Program-made: the position numbers and the translations under genes
Part shown: positions 36,751-45,746 of the stretch, in pieces
Numbering within the stretch: the first letter of the stretch is position 1
Layout: each line of letters starts with the position of its first letter
NCBI RefSeq assembly: GCF_021044775.1
Contig: NZ_JAJNOQ010000003.1
Coordinates: forward strand, 248,001 to 312,000
Source of the DNA: Paraeggerthella hominis
Lineage (GTDB): Bacteria; Actinomycetota; Coriobacteriia; Coriobacteriales; Eggerthellaceae
Direction of reading: 5' to 3'
Length of the DNA: 64,000 nucleotides
Notes under the pieces: generated by a model
Told to the model about the DNA's origin: nothing
Database searches by the model: none
The model's input: only the letters and a program-made list of their open reading frames with translations

Positions 36751-38375
36751 TGACGCAAGCAAGCAACGTGTTCACCTGCATGAGCGTGCGCGCCATTCGG
36801 GAAGGTCTTGCCGCGAAGGAGTTCTCGGCGCGCGAGATCGCCGAGGCGTCGCTCGCTCGCGTGCGCGCGCTCGACGGCGCCACGCATGCGTACCTTGAAA
36901 CCACGCAGCAGCTGGCCTTCGAGCAAGCCTCGAAAGTGGACGCCGCCGTGGCGGCCGGCAATCTGGCTGCGGCCGGCCCCCTCGCGGGCGTGCCGGTGGC
37001 GTTCAAGGACAACATGAACCTGGCGGGCACGCACACCACGTGCTCCTCGCGCATGCTGGCCAACTACGTGTCCCCGTACACCGCCACGTGCGCCGCGCGC
37101 ACCATCGAAGCCGGCGGCATCCCGCTTGGCAAGCTCAACATGGACGAGTTCGCGTTCGGCTCCTCCACGGAGACCAGCGCATTCGGCGCCACCAAGAACC
37201 CCTGGGACCTCTCCCGCGTGCCGGGCGGCTCTTCGGGCGGAAGCGCGTCGGCCGTGGCTGCGGGCCTGGCCACCATCTCGCTCGGCAGCGACACGGGCGG
37301 CTCCATCCGCCAGCCCGGCAGCTTCTGCGGCATCGTGGCCGTCAAGCCCACGTACGGCGTGGTCTCGCGCTACGGCGTGGTGGCGTTCGGCAGCTCGCTC
37401 GACCAGGTAGGGCCGTTCGCGCGCTCGGTCGAGGACGCGGCGTACGCGCTGAACGCCATTTCCGGCCGCGACGCGCTCGACTGCACCAGCCAGGACGTGC
37501 GCACGGACTTCACCGCGAATCTGGCGGAGGGCGTGCGCGGCATGAAGATCGGCATCGTGCCGGCGTTCATGGACGCGCAGGGCTTGACGTCGGAAGTGAA
37601 GGCGAAGGTCGAGGAAGCGGCCGATCATCTGCGCGCGCTGGGCGCCGAGCTGATCGAGGTGGACCTGCCCAACGCGCAGGCCGCCATGAGCGCGTACTAC
37701 GTGCTGGGCCCGTGCGAGGCGTTCAGCAACCTGGCGCGTTTCGATTCGGTGCGCTATGGCTACTGCGACCCGGACCATAAAGACCTGGGTGGCCAGTACG
37801 AGGCCAGCCGCGCGAAGGGCTTCGGTCCGGAAGCGCGCCGCCGCATCATGCTGGGCAGCTACTTGCTGTCCGCGGGCGTGTACGAGCAGTACTACTACCC
37901 GGCGCAGCAGGTCCGCACGCTCATCACGCAGGATTACGCACGCGCCTACGAGCAGGTCGATTGCATTCTCTCGCCTGTTGCCCCGCGCACGGCGTTCACG
38001 TTCGGCGAGGTGTCGGACCCCACGGAGATGTACCTGTCCGACATGTTCACCATCTCCATCAACATCGCCGGCAACGGCGGCATGAGCCTGCCGGTGGGGC
38101 TGGGCGCCGAAACGGGCCTGCCCGTCGGCGTGCAGTTGATCGCGCCGCCGTTCAAGGACGAGAACATGCTGCGCGTGGCCGCCGCGCTCGAAACGGTGTA
38201 CGGGCCGGCTCCCGTGGCGCCGGACTTTACGGGCGAGGCTCCGGCTATCAAGACCGCTCCCGCGACCATCCCCGACGCCGCCGATGCGGTTCCGGGCGTC
38301 GATCTGCCGGGTTTGCTAACGGAGAAGGGCGCTGCCGACGGCGCTCCCTCGCAGGTGGAAAGGGCAGGTGAGTAG
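36750..38375 (+). CDS. gatA: Asp-tRNA(Asn)/Glu-tRNA(Gln) amidotransferase subunit A
   Basis: 541 residues. Amidase-signature enzyme with the Ser-cisSer-Lys triad: Lys in VAFKDNMN, and the serines in GGSSGGSASAVAAG and GSDTGGSIRQP. It releases ammonia from glutamine and channels it to GatB. The last 50 residues after about 485 are a Pro/Ala-rich extension absent from many GatA proteins. gatB begins 2 bases after the stop. Confidence 0.97.
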   Translation: MTQASNVFTCMSVRAIREGLAAKEFSAREIAEASLARVRALDGATHAYLETTQQLAFEQASKVDAAVAAGNLAAAGPLAGVPVAFKDNMNLAGTHTTCSSRMLANYVSPYTATCAARTIEAGGIPLGKLNMDEFAFGSSTETSAFGATKNPWDLSRVPGGSSGGSASAVAAGLATISLGSDTGGSIRQPGSFCGIVAVKPTYGVVSRYGVVAFGSSLDQVGPFARSVEDAAYALNAISGRDALDCTSQDVRTDFTANLAEGVRGMKIGIVPAFMDAQGLTSEVKAKVEEAADHLRALGAELIEVDLPNAQAAMSAYYVLGPCEAFSNLARFDSVRYGYCDPDHKDLGGQYEASRAKGFGPEARRRIMLGSYLLSAGVYEQYYYPAQQVRTLITQDYARAYEQVDCILSPVAPRTAFTFGEVSDPTEMYLSDMFTISINIAGNGGMSLPVGLGAETGLPVGVQLIAPPFKDENMLRVAAALETVYGPAPVAPDFTGEAPAIKTAPATIPDAADAVPGVDLPGLLTEKGAADGAPSQVERAGE

Positions 38376-38377
38376 CC

Positions 38378-39952
38378 ATGCGCAAGCTTGAAGAGGTCCT
38401 GCAGGATTGGGAGGCCGTCATCGGCCTTGAGATCCATGCCGAGCTCACCACGCTCGACACCAAGATGTTCTGCGGCTGCAAGCTGGAGTTCGGCGCCGAG
38501 CCGAACACCCACACGTGTCCCGTGTGCCTGGGGCTTCCCGGGGCGTTGCCGGTTCCCAACCGCTCCGCCATCGAGTCCATCGTGCTGGCGGGCCTGGCTA
38601 CGAACTGCGACATCGAGAAGCACTCGATGTTCTACCGCAAGACGTACATGTACCCCGACATGTCCAAGAACTTCCAGACCACGCAGGGCCCCGTGGCCTT
38701 CTGCATGCGCGGGCATTTGGATTTGGACGTGGACGGCCCGGCTGCGAAGGAGCGCATCGACCTGGACGGGCTCGAGGTGGGCGAGAGCCGCGGCAACGTG
38801 ACGCGCACGGCCGACGGTTACACCGCGCACGTGGGCATCACGCGCATCCACATGGAAGAGGACGCGGGCAAGATGGTGCACGTGGGCGGCGGCGAGGGCC
38901 GCATCGCCGGCGCTACGCATTCGCTGGTGGACTACAACCGCGCCGGCACGCCGCTGACCGAGCTGGTGACCGAGCCCGACCTGCGCACGCCCGAAGAGGC
39001 GCGCCTGTTCATGCAGAAGCTGCGCCAGATCTACCTGGCGCTCGGCATCTCGGACTGCTCGATGGAAGAGGGCAGCATGCGCTGTGACGGCAACGTGTCG
39101 CTGCGCCGTCGGGGCGCGAAGGAGTTCGGCGTGAAGACCGAGCTCAAGAACATGAACAGCTTCAAGAACCTCCACGACGGCTTGGCCTACGAAATCTGCC
39201 GCCAGGCCGAGGTGCTTGAAGAAGGCGGCCAGATCTACCAGGAGACGCGTCACTGGGATCCGTCCCAGAAGCGCACTATCGTCATGCGCGTGAAGGAGAC
39301 GGCCGACGACTATCGTCTGTTCCCCGATCCCGATCTGGCTCCCTACGATCTGTCCGACGAGTGGATCGAGTCGGTGCGGGCGAAGCTGCCCGAGCTGCCC
39401 GCTCAGAAGGCAGCCCGTTTCGAGGACGCGTTCGGGCTCTCGGCCTACGATGCGCGCCATTTGGTGGATCACCGCGTCACAGCGAACTTCTTCGAGGAGT
39501 GCATGGAGGCGGCGGGCGCGGACGCAGGTAAGCTGGCGAAGCCCGTGGCGAACCTGGTCATCAACGATGTGACGGCGTATCTGAACGCGCACGAAGACGT
39601 TGATTTGGCATCCTCGCCGCTCACGCCCGCGCGCGCGATCGAGCTTGTGGGCTTGCAGGCTCAGGACGTCATCTCGTCCAAGCAGGCCAAGGAAGTGTTC
39701 GCAGCCGTGCTCGACGAGGACAAGGATCCGTTGGCCATCGTGGACGAGCGCGGCATGAAGCAGGTGTCGGACACGGGCGCCATCGAGGCTGTGGTGGACG
39801 CGGTTCTGGCTGCGAACCCCGACAAGGTGGAGCAGTATCGCGGCGGCAAGACCGGCCTCATCGGATTTTTCGTGGGCCAGTGCATGAAGGAGATGCGCGG
39901 CCAGGGCAATCCCAAGGTTATCAACGAACTGCTTGCAAGCAAGCTGGGCTAA
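38378..39952 (+). CDS. gatB: Asp-tRNA(Asn)/Glu-tRNA(Gln) amidotransferase subunit B
   Basis: 524 residues. N-terminal catalytic part with IGLEIHAEL, the zinc-site cysteines FCGC...HTCPVCLGLPGALP, and the kinase-like cradle through SMRCDGNVSLR and KTELKNMNSFK. The C-terminal YqeY/tRNA-binding domain ends GQCMKEMRGQGNPKVINELLASKLG. GatB phosphorylates the misattached Glu or Asp and amidates it. It closes the gatCAB operon and is followed by a hairpin at 39958-39992. Confidence 0.97.
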   Translation: MRKLEEVLQDWEAVIGLEIHAELTTLDTKMFCGCKLEFGAEPNTHTCPVCLGLPGALPVPNRSAIESIVLAGLATNCDIEKHSMFYRKTYMYPDMSKNFQTTQGPVAFCMRGHLDLDVDGPAAKERIDLDGLEVGESRGNVTRTADGYTAHVGITRIHMEEDAGKMVHVGGGEGRIAGATHSLVDYNRAGTPLTELVTEPDLRTPEEARLFMQKLRQIYLALGISDCSMEEGSMRCDGNVSLRRRGAKEFGVKTELKNMNSFKNLHDGLAYEICRQAEVLEEGGQIYQETRHWDPSQKRTIVMRVKETADDYRLFPDPDLAPYDLSDEWIESVRAKLPELPAQKAARFEDAFGLSAYDARHLVDHRVTANFFEECMEAAGADAGKLAKPVANLVINDVTAYLNAHEDVDLASSPLTPARAIELVGLQAQDVISSKQAKEVFAAVLDEDKDPLAIVDERGMKQVSDTGAIEAVVDAVLAANPDKVEQYRGGKTGLIGFFVGQCMKEMRGQGNPKVINELLASKLG

Positions 39953-39957
39953 CGTGA

Positions 39958-39992
39958 CGGGCCGTCGTTCTTCGGGGAGGAGCGACGGCCCG
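39958..39992 (+). terminator. Probable terminator of gatCAB
   Basis: CGGGCCGTCG (39958-39967) pairs with CGACGGCCCG (39983-39992), followed by CGGACTTTTG. It begins 6 bases after the gatB stop. Confidence 0.65.
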
Positions 39993-40015
39993 CGGACTTT
40001 TGAGAAAGGGGATGC

Positions 40016-41530
40016 ATGGACATCAACGAAATGCTGGTGAATTTCACCGGCGAGGTAAGCGGGTACCTGTACACGTACATCCTGCTGATACTGCTCGTGT
40101 TCGTGGGCGTGTACTTCACCATTCGCACGAAGGGCGTGCAGATCCGTTACATCAAGGATATGTTCACGCAGTTGACGGAGAAGAAGCACGTTCAAGGGGA
40201 ACGCTCCATCTCGTCGTTCCAGGCGCTGATGGTTTCCACTGCCAGCCGCGTGGGCACGGGCAACATCGCAGGCGTGGCCACGGCCATTGCCACGGGAGGC
40301 CCGGGCGCGGTGTTCTGGATGGGCTTGATGGCGATCATCGGCGCGGCTTCGGCGTTCGTCGAGTCGACGCTCGCGCAGATCTGGAAGGTGCGCGGCAAGG
40401 ACGGCGAGTTCCGCGGCGGTCCGGCGTACTACATTGAAAAGGCGCTCGGCGCGCGCTGGTTGGGCATCGTGTTCGCCATTCTGCTCATCCTGTGCTTCGC
40501 CTTCGGGTTCAACGGGCTGCAGGCGTTCAACGCGACGTCGGCGCTCGAGTACTACATTCCCGATTACGCCACGAACGGTGCGGCGGTGGCCTGCGGCATC
40601 GTGCTGGCCGTCATGACCGCGTTCGTGATCTTCGGCGGTGCGAAGCGCATCAGCATCATCACTTCCATCATCGTGCCCATCATGGCGCTCGGCTATATCG
40701 CCATCGCGCTGTGGACCACTATCGTCAACATCGGCGAGCTGCCGGCCGTGTTCTCGCTCGTGTTCGCCTCGGCGTTCGATTTCCAGTCCATCTTCGGCGG
40801 ATTCGCCGGATCGGTGGTCATGCTGGGCATCAAGCGCGGCCTGTACTCCAACGAGGCCGGCATGGGCTCCGCTCCGAACGCCGCCGCTACGGCCAGCGTG
40901 TCGCATCCGGTCAAGCAGGGTCTCGTGCAAAGCCTCTCCGTGTACATCGACACGCTGCTCATCTGCACGTGCTCGGCTATGATGGTGCTCGTGTTCTACG
41001 TGCAGGACCCCGAGGCTGCCGCGTCGCTCAACGGCATGCCGCTTGTGCAGATGGCCGTGAACAACTCGGTGGGCGAGATCGGCATTCATTTCATCACGTT
41101 CGCCATCTTCGCGTTCGCGTTCTCCAGCTTGATCGGCAACTATTTCTACGCCGAAAGCAACCTGCGCTTCATCAAGGGCAACAGCAAAGTGCTGTTGACG
41201 GTGTTTCGCCTGGTGTGCCTGGGCGTGGTGTTCTACGGTGCCGTCAATAGCTTCGACCTGGCGTGGAACCTGGCCGACATCTTCATGGGCTTCATGGCGC
41301 TGGTGAACCTGATCGCCATCTTGCTTCTGGGCAAATGGGCGCTGGCTGCGCTCGACGACTACACGCGCCAGCGCAAGCAGGGCGTCGACCCGGTGTTCGT
41401 GGCCGACAGCATTCCCGGTTTGCCGAAGACCGATTGCTGGCACGTGTCGGAGGTCGAGGATTACGGCAAGCCTCCGGTGCAGGAGTATCTGGACGAGGCG
41501 CTTGATGCGGAGTACGCAGGATTGAAGTAG
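40016..41530 (+). CDS. Alanine/glycine:cation symporter family (AgcS) transporter
   Basis: 504 residues with about ten to eleven membrane segments. AGCS marks: FQALMVSTASRVGTGNIAGVATAIATGGPGAVFWMG, FRGGPAYYIEKALG and GIKRGLYSNEAGMGSAPNAAATA. These proteins import alanine or glycine with Na+ or H+. ATG follows AAAGGGG. A 91-residue membrane protein gene follows 55 bases downstream and may be co-transcribed. Confidence 0.95.
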   Translation: MDINEMLVNFTGEVSGYLYTYILLILLVFVGVYFTIRTKGVQIRYIKDMFTQLTEKKHVQGERSISSFQALMVSTASRVGTGNIAGVATAIATGGPGAVFWMGLMAIIGAASAFVESTLAQIWKVRGKDGEFRGGPAYYIEKALGARWLGIVFAILLILCFAFGFNGLQAFNATSALEYYIPDYATNGAAVACGIVLAVMTAFVIFGGAKRISIITSIIVPIMALGYIAIALWTTIVNIGELPAVFSLVFASAFDFQSIFGGFAGSVVMLGIKRGLYSNEAGMGSAPNAAATASVSHPVKQGLVQSLSVYIDTLLICTCSAMMVLVFYVQDPEAAASLNGMPLVQMAVNNSVGEIGIHFITFAIFAFAFSSLIGNYFYAESNLRFIKGNSKVLLTVFRLVCLGVVFYGAVNSFDLAWNLADIFMGFMALVNLIAILLLGKWALAALDDYTRQRKQGVDPVFVADSIPGLPKTDCWHVSEVEDYGKPPVQEYLDEALDAEYAGLK

Positions 41531-41585
41531 CGAAGAGTCGGGCGGCTCGGTCGCCCGAGAACATGCACGGGAAGGGAAGCGACTC

Positions 41586-41861
41586 ATGGCAGGCAACGAA
41601 AGGCGTCCGGGAGACTGGCAGCGCAAGGATCTGCGACAGAACGCGAACGACCTGGTAGAAGACGATAATCCTAAGAAGTGGTACGACCAGACGTTTTGGA
41701 TCATCTTCTTCTTGGTGATATTCTGGCCGGTGGGTATCGTGCTGGTGTGGCGCAGCGATTGGCATATCGTGGTGAAGCTGCTCTGCACGGTGTTCGTAGC
41801 CGTAACCGTGTACTTCGCGTGGACCATGTCGCAAGCCGTGCAGGCGATGCAGGTTGGCTAA
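41586..41861 (+). CDS. Small two-helix membrane protein of unknown function
   Basis: 91 residues. A charged N-terminus (1-32) with KKWYDQTFW leads into two hydrophobic segments, IIFFLVIFWPVGIVLVWR (about 39-56) and VVKLLCTVFVAVTVYFAWTM (about 62-81). No family is recognised with confidence. ATG follows GGGAAG. It lies between the AGCS transporter and a bidirectional terminator, so it probably shares the transporter transcript. Confidence 0.8.
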   Translation: MAGNERRPGDWQRKDLRQNANDLVEDDNPKKWYDQTFWIIFFLVIFWPVGIVLVWRSDWHIVVKLLCTVFVAVTVYFAWTMSQAVQAMQVG

Positions 41862-41902
41862 GCGATTCGCGTGCCGCCGTCGTTGAAACGGGCTTTGCGC
41901 AA

Positions 41903-41940
41903 AAAAGGGGCGGGATCCTGATTCGGGTCCCGCCCCTTTT
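41903..41940. terminator. Bidirectional intrinsic terminator
   Basis: AAAAGGGGCGGGA (41903-41915) pairs with TCCCGCCCCTTTT (41928-41940); the stem is flanked by A-run and T-run, so it works on both strands between convergent genes. Confidence 0.9.
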
Positions 41941-41961
41941 CGTTGTTCGTTCCAATGTGTC

Positions 41962-44900
41962 CTATACCATTCCTCTATTTTCGTATTTCGTCTCCGAGGT
42001 GCACCAGGGCCATACGTCGTGGAGGTAGCCCCAGCCGTAGCCCACCCAGTACACGCTTTCGTGCCGCGCGGCCGTAACGCCGCGCATTACCCGGGATGTC
42101 TTGATGTCGTACACGTCTACCGAAACGGTGCGCACGTGGCGAACAGCTAGCTGGTCGCTCACCTTGTTGTAGCTCGCATCGCTTACCACCACATGGGCGG
42201 GCGGCGCTTCCTTGCTCTTCCACTGCACGAGCGGTTTCGGACGCCCCTTGGGGTAGTCGCCGGTATGGGTGTTGCTGGTGCGGGTCGCGAGCATAGTGAA
42301 GCCTAGCGCGCGCAGTTCGCTGAAGATGTTGCTTGCGTCGCTCATGTTCAGCTCGTAGTCGTGAAGGGGCCTTTGGTTGTACTTGATCTTTCGGATCTGG
42401 GGCAGGTTTGCTTCCATCTGCTGCCATTGAGCCAGATTGAGATCGCCGGTGAACGAGTACATCAGGACGTCTTCGCGATCTACGCTCTTCCCGAACGAAG
42501 CGTTTCCGAAGTATGCATCGTCGTACATGCGCCCGGAAAGCGGGCCGGTGTGGTTGTCGAGCGAATACACATGCTCGTTGATCAAGCAGCGTATTTTTTT
42601 GTTCGCAAGCGGCTCGGTTGCTTGGCGCAGCGGGGACTTCTGGAACTTTTCCTTATAGGTCATAGATTCTTGGTCCCACACGCGCTCTCGTTGCCCAACA
42701 AGCTTCTTCAACACCTGATCTGCCTGTTTCTTGAGGTCTTCTTTGGCGAGCGTGGCGTTGAGTTTCTCGGCGTCAGTGCCAGTGCCCTCGACTGCCGAAA
42801 GGTATGCCATGGACGACATGTAGCCGTACAGGTACGAGGTGATCATGCAGCCCAGGTACACGTCTTTGATCTCGAAGGTTTCCGGATCCCAGTTGTAGTA
42901 CGTTTCGATCCAGTTGTAGTAGTCGCTCACCACGTCTTTGGTACCGGTTCCTGTGATCATGCTGCCCAGGTTCACCGTGTCGGCGTACACGGTGGTGCTG
43001 AGCAGCCCGTTTTTGGCGTCGATGGCTTGCTTGAAGTTCGTCAGCGTCTCCTGGTTCTCGTCCGTCAATTTTTCGAAGACCTCCGCGTCCGCGCCTCCGT
43101 TCGCCAGTTCTTCCTTTGTCATGCTCCCGATGGTTGCCGTGTACAGGGTTCCGTAGCTGTTCAGATGGTCCATGAGCCACTTCACCTGGTACCAGTCCGA
43201 CTCGAAGCCGCCGCGCTTGTCGATGGCGCGCAGCTGGATAGCCAGGTTGTCAACGCTGGTTTCCATGCGCGTGAGCTGGCCCTTCATCTGATTCAGTTCG
43301 TCAAGCACGTCCTTGATGTCGTATTGGGGGCCGGTTTCCAGCAGCGCGGCGATGATACCCAGGATCTGCGAGATGCCCTGGCCGATGTTGGATGGGTCGG
43401 ACGAGCAGAAGTAGCTGATAGCCGAAACCAGCTTCTCCAGCACCTCGAACACCATTTTCGCGGTGCGCATGTCGTCCTCTTGGCTGTAAAGCGCCGTTCC
43501 ACCTACGATGTTGGCCAGCGATTCGTCGGAGAGGTTGATGGCGCAGGGTCCCTGGGCGATGCCCAGCTTGTTGAGGACCACGCCGTCGGCCAGGTCGACC
43601 TCGTGGCCGCACATGAGCTGCGTCATCTCGTTGAGGAACTGCTCCCGAGCCTTTTCTTTTTCCTCCTTTTCAGAAAGGCCGCTTCCGGCGTACGCGTCAA
43701 CATAGGCGCCATACCAGCTTTTCACCGTGGCGGCGTCGATGGCGAAATCGAAATCGAAGCCGTTCTTGCGCACCTCGGTGAACTTCACGGCTCCTGGGTT
43801 CTTTTCCAGGATTCCCTCGTCTCCCGATTCGCTGGTGTCGTAGCCGGGGGGGAGGGTGGGGGCTTGACCCGGTAGGGTGATCTGGGAGTTGTTGGTCAGG
43901 CTGGAATCGGTGATATTCACGCTGCCGTCCAGTGCGCTGAACTCAACCGTGCTGTGCACGGTCAGGGAACCGTCCTCGTTTTCCGTGACGCTTTCCGCCT
44001 TTACCGTGCCGTACGGAACGGCTGCTGCGGCATCGGCGGTGGAGACAGCGTCTTCGGTAGCATCGTCTCCATCATAGTAATAGGGGTGCGCGATGGCGAC
44101 GGGGGCTTCTCCGTCAAGGGCGGCTGGATCGACGGTAAGCTGGTCGTCGGCATCGAGGGCGGCGGACAGCGCCTTGAACTGGTTGAGCGGCGTGTCGGCG
44201 GTTACCGTCACGGCAAGGGTGCCGCGCGTCGCGTCGTTCGCGTCGACGGTAAACGACGCAGCGGATAGGGCTCGATCGCTGAAGGCGAAATGCGCAGCCT
44301 GCGCGCCTGCAGAGAACCGCCCGTTCTCGAGCGAAACGGGGAAGGTGAACGTGCTGTTTTCGTAGGAACCCTCGTCAACATCGAACGTGATGAGGGCCCC
44401 TTCGACGGCCAGCGTGGCTTCGCCGCTTGCGGCGGCGTCGGCGAACGATCCCGGGCCGAAGATCATGACTCCTCGCGCGCCCGGTGCCCCAAGGTCGCCT
44501 TCGAGGGTGACGGCGAGGGCCGATCCCTCGGTGCCGTCGAGCATCGTCGCGGTTCCGGCATGTTCGACGGCGGTGACGGACAGGTTTTTGAAATCGCCGT
44601 CGAGCGAGATGGCGTCGATGGACGGCTTGTCGGCGAAGGGCAGGCTGGACACCAGGTTGATCCGGGCGCGTTTCGCATTCGCCGAGGCGGCTGCTCCGTC
44701 GACCACTTCCACGTTCGCTTGGGAGAACGCGGCTTCCTGGTCGGTGGACCCAACCGTGAGCGTGGCGGCTACGGTGGCGCCCGGCACGGTGCAGGTTGCG
44801 GAACCTTCGAGGGTGAACGAGGTCACCGCGCCCTGTTCGCTCGCTTCGTCAGCGTGGGCTTCGCGCGGCACCAGGGGCGCCAAGCCCGCTACGAGCACGA

Positions 44901-45432
44901 CGCTCATGAGCGCCCCCATGGTCCCCTTCGCCCGGCGGCTGCGCGCCTGCTTGCGCGAGAACGTGGCGGCCGCCAGCGCGATGAAGCCCGCAGCTGCAGC
45001 GGCCGCCAGCGCGATGCCGGCGGCGCTTCCGCTATCGCCCGTGGGCGCAAGCCGCTTGAACAGGGAGGATTCGAACAAGACGTTCAGCTTCAGCTCGATC
45101 GTTTCGCCAGCTGCCAGCGTGTCGGCCTCACGAGCCGTGGCATCGCCGTCGCGAGCCAGCTTCACGCCCTGCGGCAGTTGGGCTTCCAGCCGCACCTTGT
45201 TCCAGGTGACAGGCGTGTTGTTCGCAACGGAGAACGTGACGACGGCCTGATCGCCGGGTTCGTACGCGTCCTTGTCGAACGAGCCGACGATCTTCGGGAT
45301 GGGCGGGTCGTCGGCTCCTGCTTCCTCGGCGTACGCATGCGCGGGAAGCGCGCAGGCGACGGCGATCAGGAGCGCTGCGATCATCGCAAAAGCAAGCGGC
45401 ATGGATGCGGAGGCTGGTGTGGGGCGCGTCAT
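41962..45432 (-). CDS. Large secreted protein with an internal sorting-signal-like segment, function unknown
   Basis: 1156 residues. Signal peptide 1-35 (cut near AHAYA), then a beta domain of the DUF11/CARDB kind (about 45-120). Next comes LAPTG (128-132), a hydrophobic stretch (137-157) and RKQARSRRAK (160-169), exactly the layout of a C-terminal cell-wall sorting signal. A second hydrophobic segment ending in an AHA signal-peptidase-like site (172-194) follows. Residues 200-560 are beta-rich and Ala/Asp-rich. From about 600 the protein is helical, with QILGIIAALL, a coiled part around LNQMKGQLTRMETSVDNLAIQLRAIDK, and an aromatic C-terminus with no second sorting motif. ATG follows GAGGCACC. 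The codon frame is continuous, so a fusion is likely real. Confidence 0.8.
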   Translation of the reverse strand: MTRPTPASASMPLAFAMIAALLIAVACALPAHAYAEEAGADDPPIPKIVGSFDKDAYEPGDQAVVTFSVANNTPVTWNKVRLEAQLPQGVKLARDGDATAREADTLAAGETIELKLNVLFESSLFKRLAPTGDSGSAAGIALAAAAAAGFIALAAATFSRKQARSRRAKGTMGALMSVVLVAGLAPLVPREAHADEASEQGAVTSFTLEGSATCTVPGATVAATLTVGSTDQEAAFSQANVEVVDGAAASANAKRARINLVSSLPFADKPSIDAISLDGDFKNLSVTAVEHAGTATMLDGTEGSALAVTLEGDLGAPGARGVMIFGPGSFADAAASGEATLAVEGALITFDVDEGSYENSTFTFPVSLENGRFSAGAQAAHFAFSDRALSAASFTVDANDATRGTLAVTVTADTPLNQFKALSAALDADDQLTVDPAALDGEAPVAIAHPYYYDGDDATEDAVSTADAAAAVPYGTVKAESVTENEDGSLTVHSTVEFSALDGSVNITDSSLTNNSQITLPGQAPTLPPGYDTSESGDEGILEKNPGAVKFTEVRKNGFDFDFAIDAATVKSWYGAYVDAYAGSGLSEKEEKEKAREQFLNEMTQLMCGHEVDLADGVVLNKLGIAQGPCAINLSDESLANIVGGTALYSQEDDMRTAKMVFEVLEKLVSAISYFCSSDPSNIGQGISQILGIIAALLETGPQYDIKDVLDELNQMKGQLTRMETSVDNLAIQLRAIDKRGGFESDWYQVKWLMDHLNSYGTLYTATIGSMTKEELANGGADAEVFEKLTDENQETLTNFKQAIDAKNGLLSTTVYADTVNLGSMITGTGTKDVVSDYYNWIETYYNWDPETFEIKDVYLGCMITSYLYGYMSSMAYLSAVEGTGTDAEKLNATLAKEDLKKQADQVLKKLVGQRERVWDQESMTYKEKFQKSPLRQATEPLANKKIRCLINEHVYSLDNHTGPLSGRMYDDAYFGNASFGKSVDREDVLMYSFTGDLNLAQWQQMEANLPQIRKIKYNQRPLHDYELNMSDASNIFSELRALGFTMLATRTSNTHTGDYPKGRPKPLVQWKSKEAPPAHVVVSDASYNKVSDQLAVRHVRTVSVDVYDIKTSRVMRGVTAARHESVYWVGYGWGYLHDVWPWCTSETKYENRGMV

Positions 45433-45689
45433 GGTGCCTCGATTCTATGGCAGGGCGGACCGTTTTACTGGTAAACGCATCAGCGATAGTATAAAACACC
45501 AGATGCGTACAGAAGGCGCCGGATCCGCAGAAGATCGTCTCCGGCGCGAGGATTTGTCTTCTTTCGGGTCGCTTGCCGGTTGCGTTTGGTCGCGATCGCG
45601 CGCGGCGTCCCGCAAACGCCTCGTGTTTGGGATGCGTGGGATTTTTGACGTTTGCCCGATTACCCTCGCATCGAATGCTTCTTGTGCGC

Positions 45690-45695
45690 TATCAT
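45690..45695 (+). promoter_or_regulatory. Putative -10 of the DUF2797 gene
   Basis: TATCAT in GCGCTATCATTTCGG, 51 bases before the start codon; the GC-TATCAT form matches other promoters in the window. Confidence 0.4.
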
Positions 45696-45746
45696 TTCGG
45701 GCGAAAAAGGTGATCTGGTCTGTACGAGTTGCACAAGGATGCTGAT

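Noticed and set aside
37946..41827. Very long open frame on the minus strand opposite gatA, gatB and the AGCS gene
   Set aside because: It is a by-product of GC-rich third positions. The plus-strand genes are unambiguous and the antisense product is His/Arg-rich with no recognisable domain.
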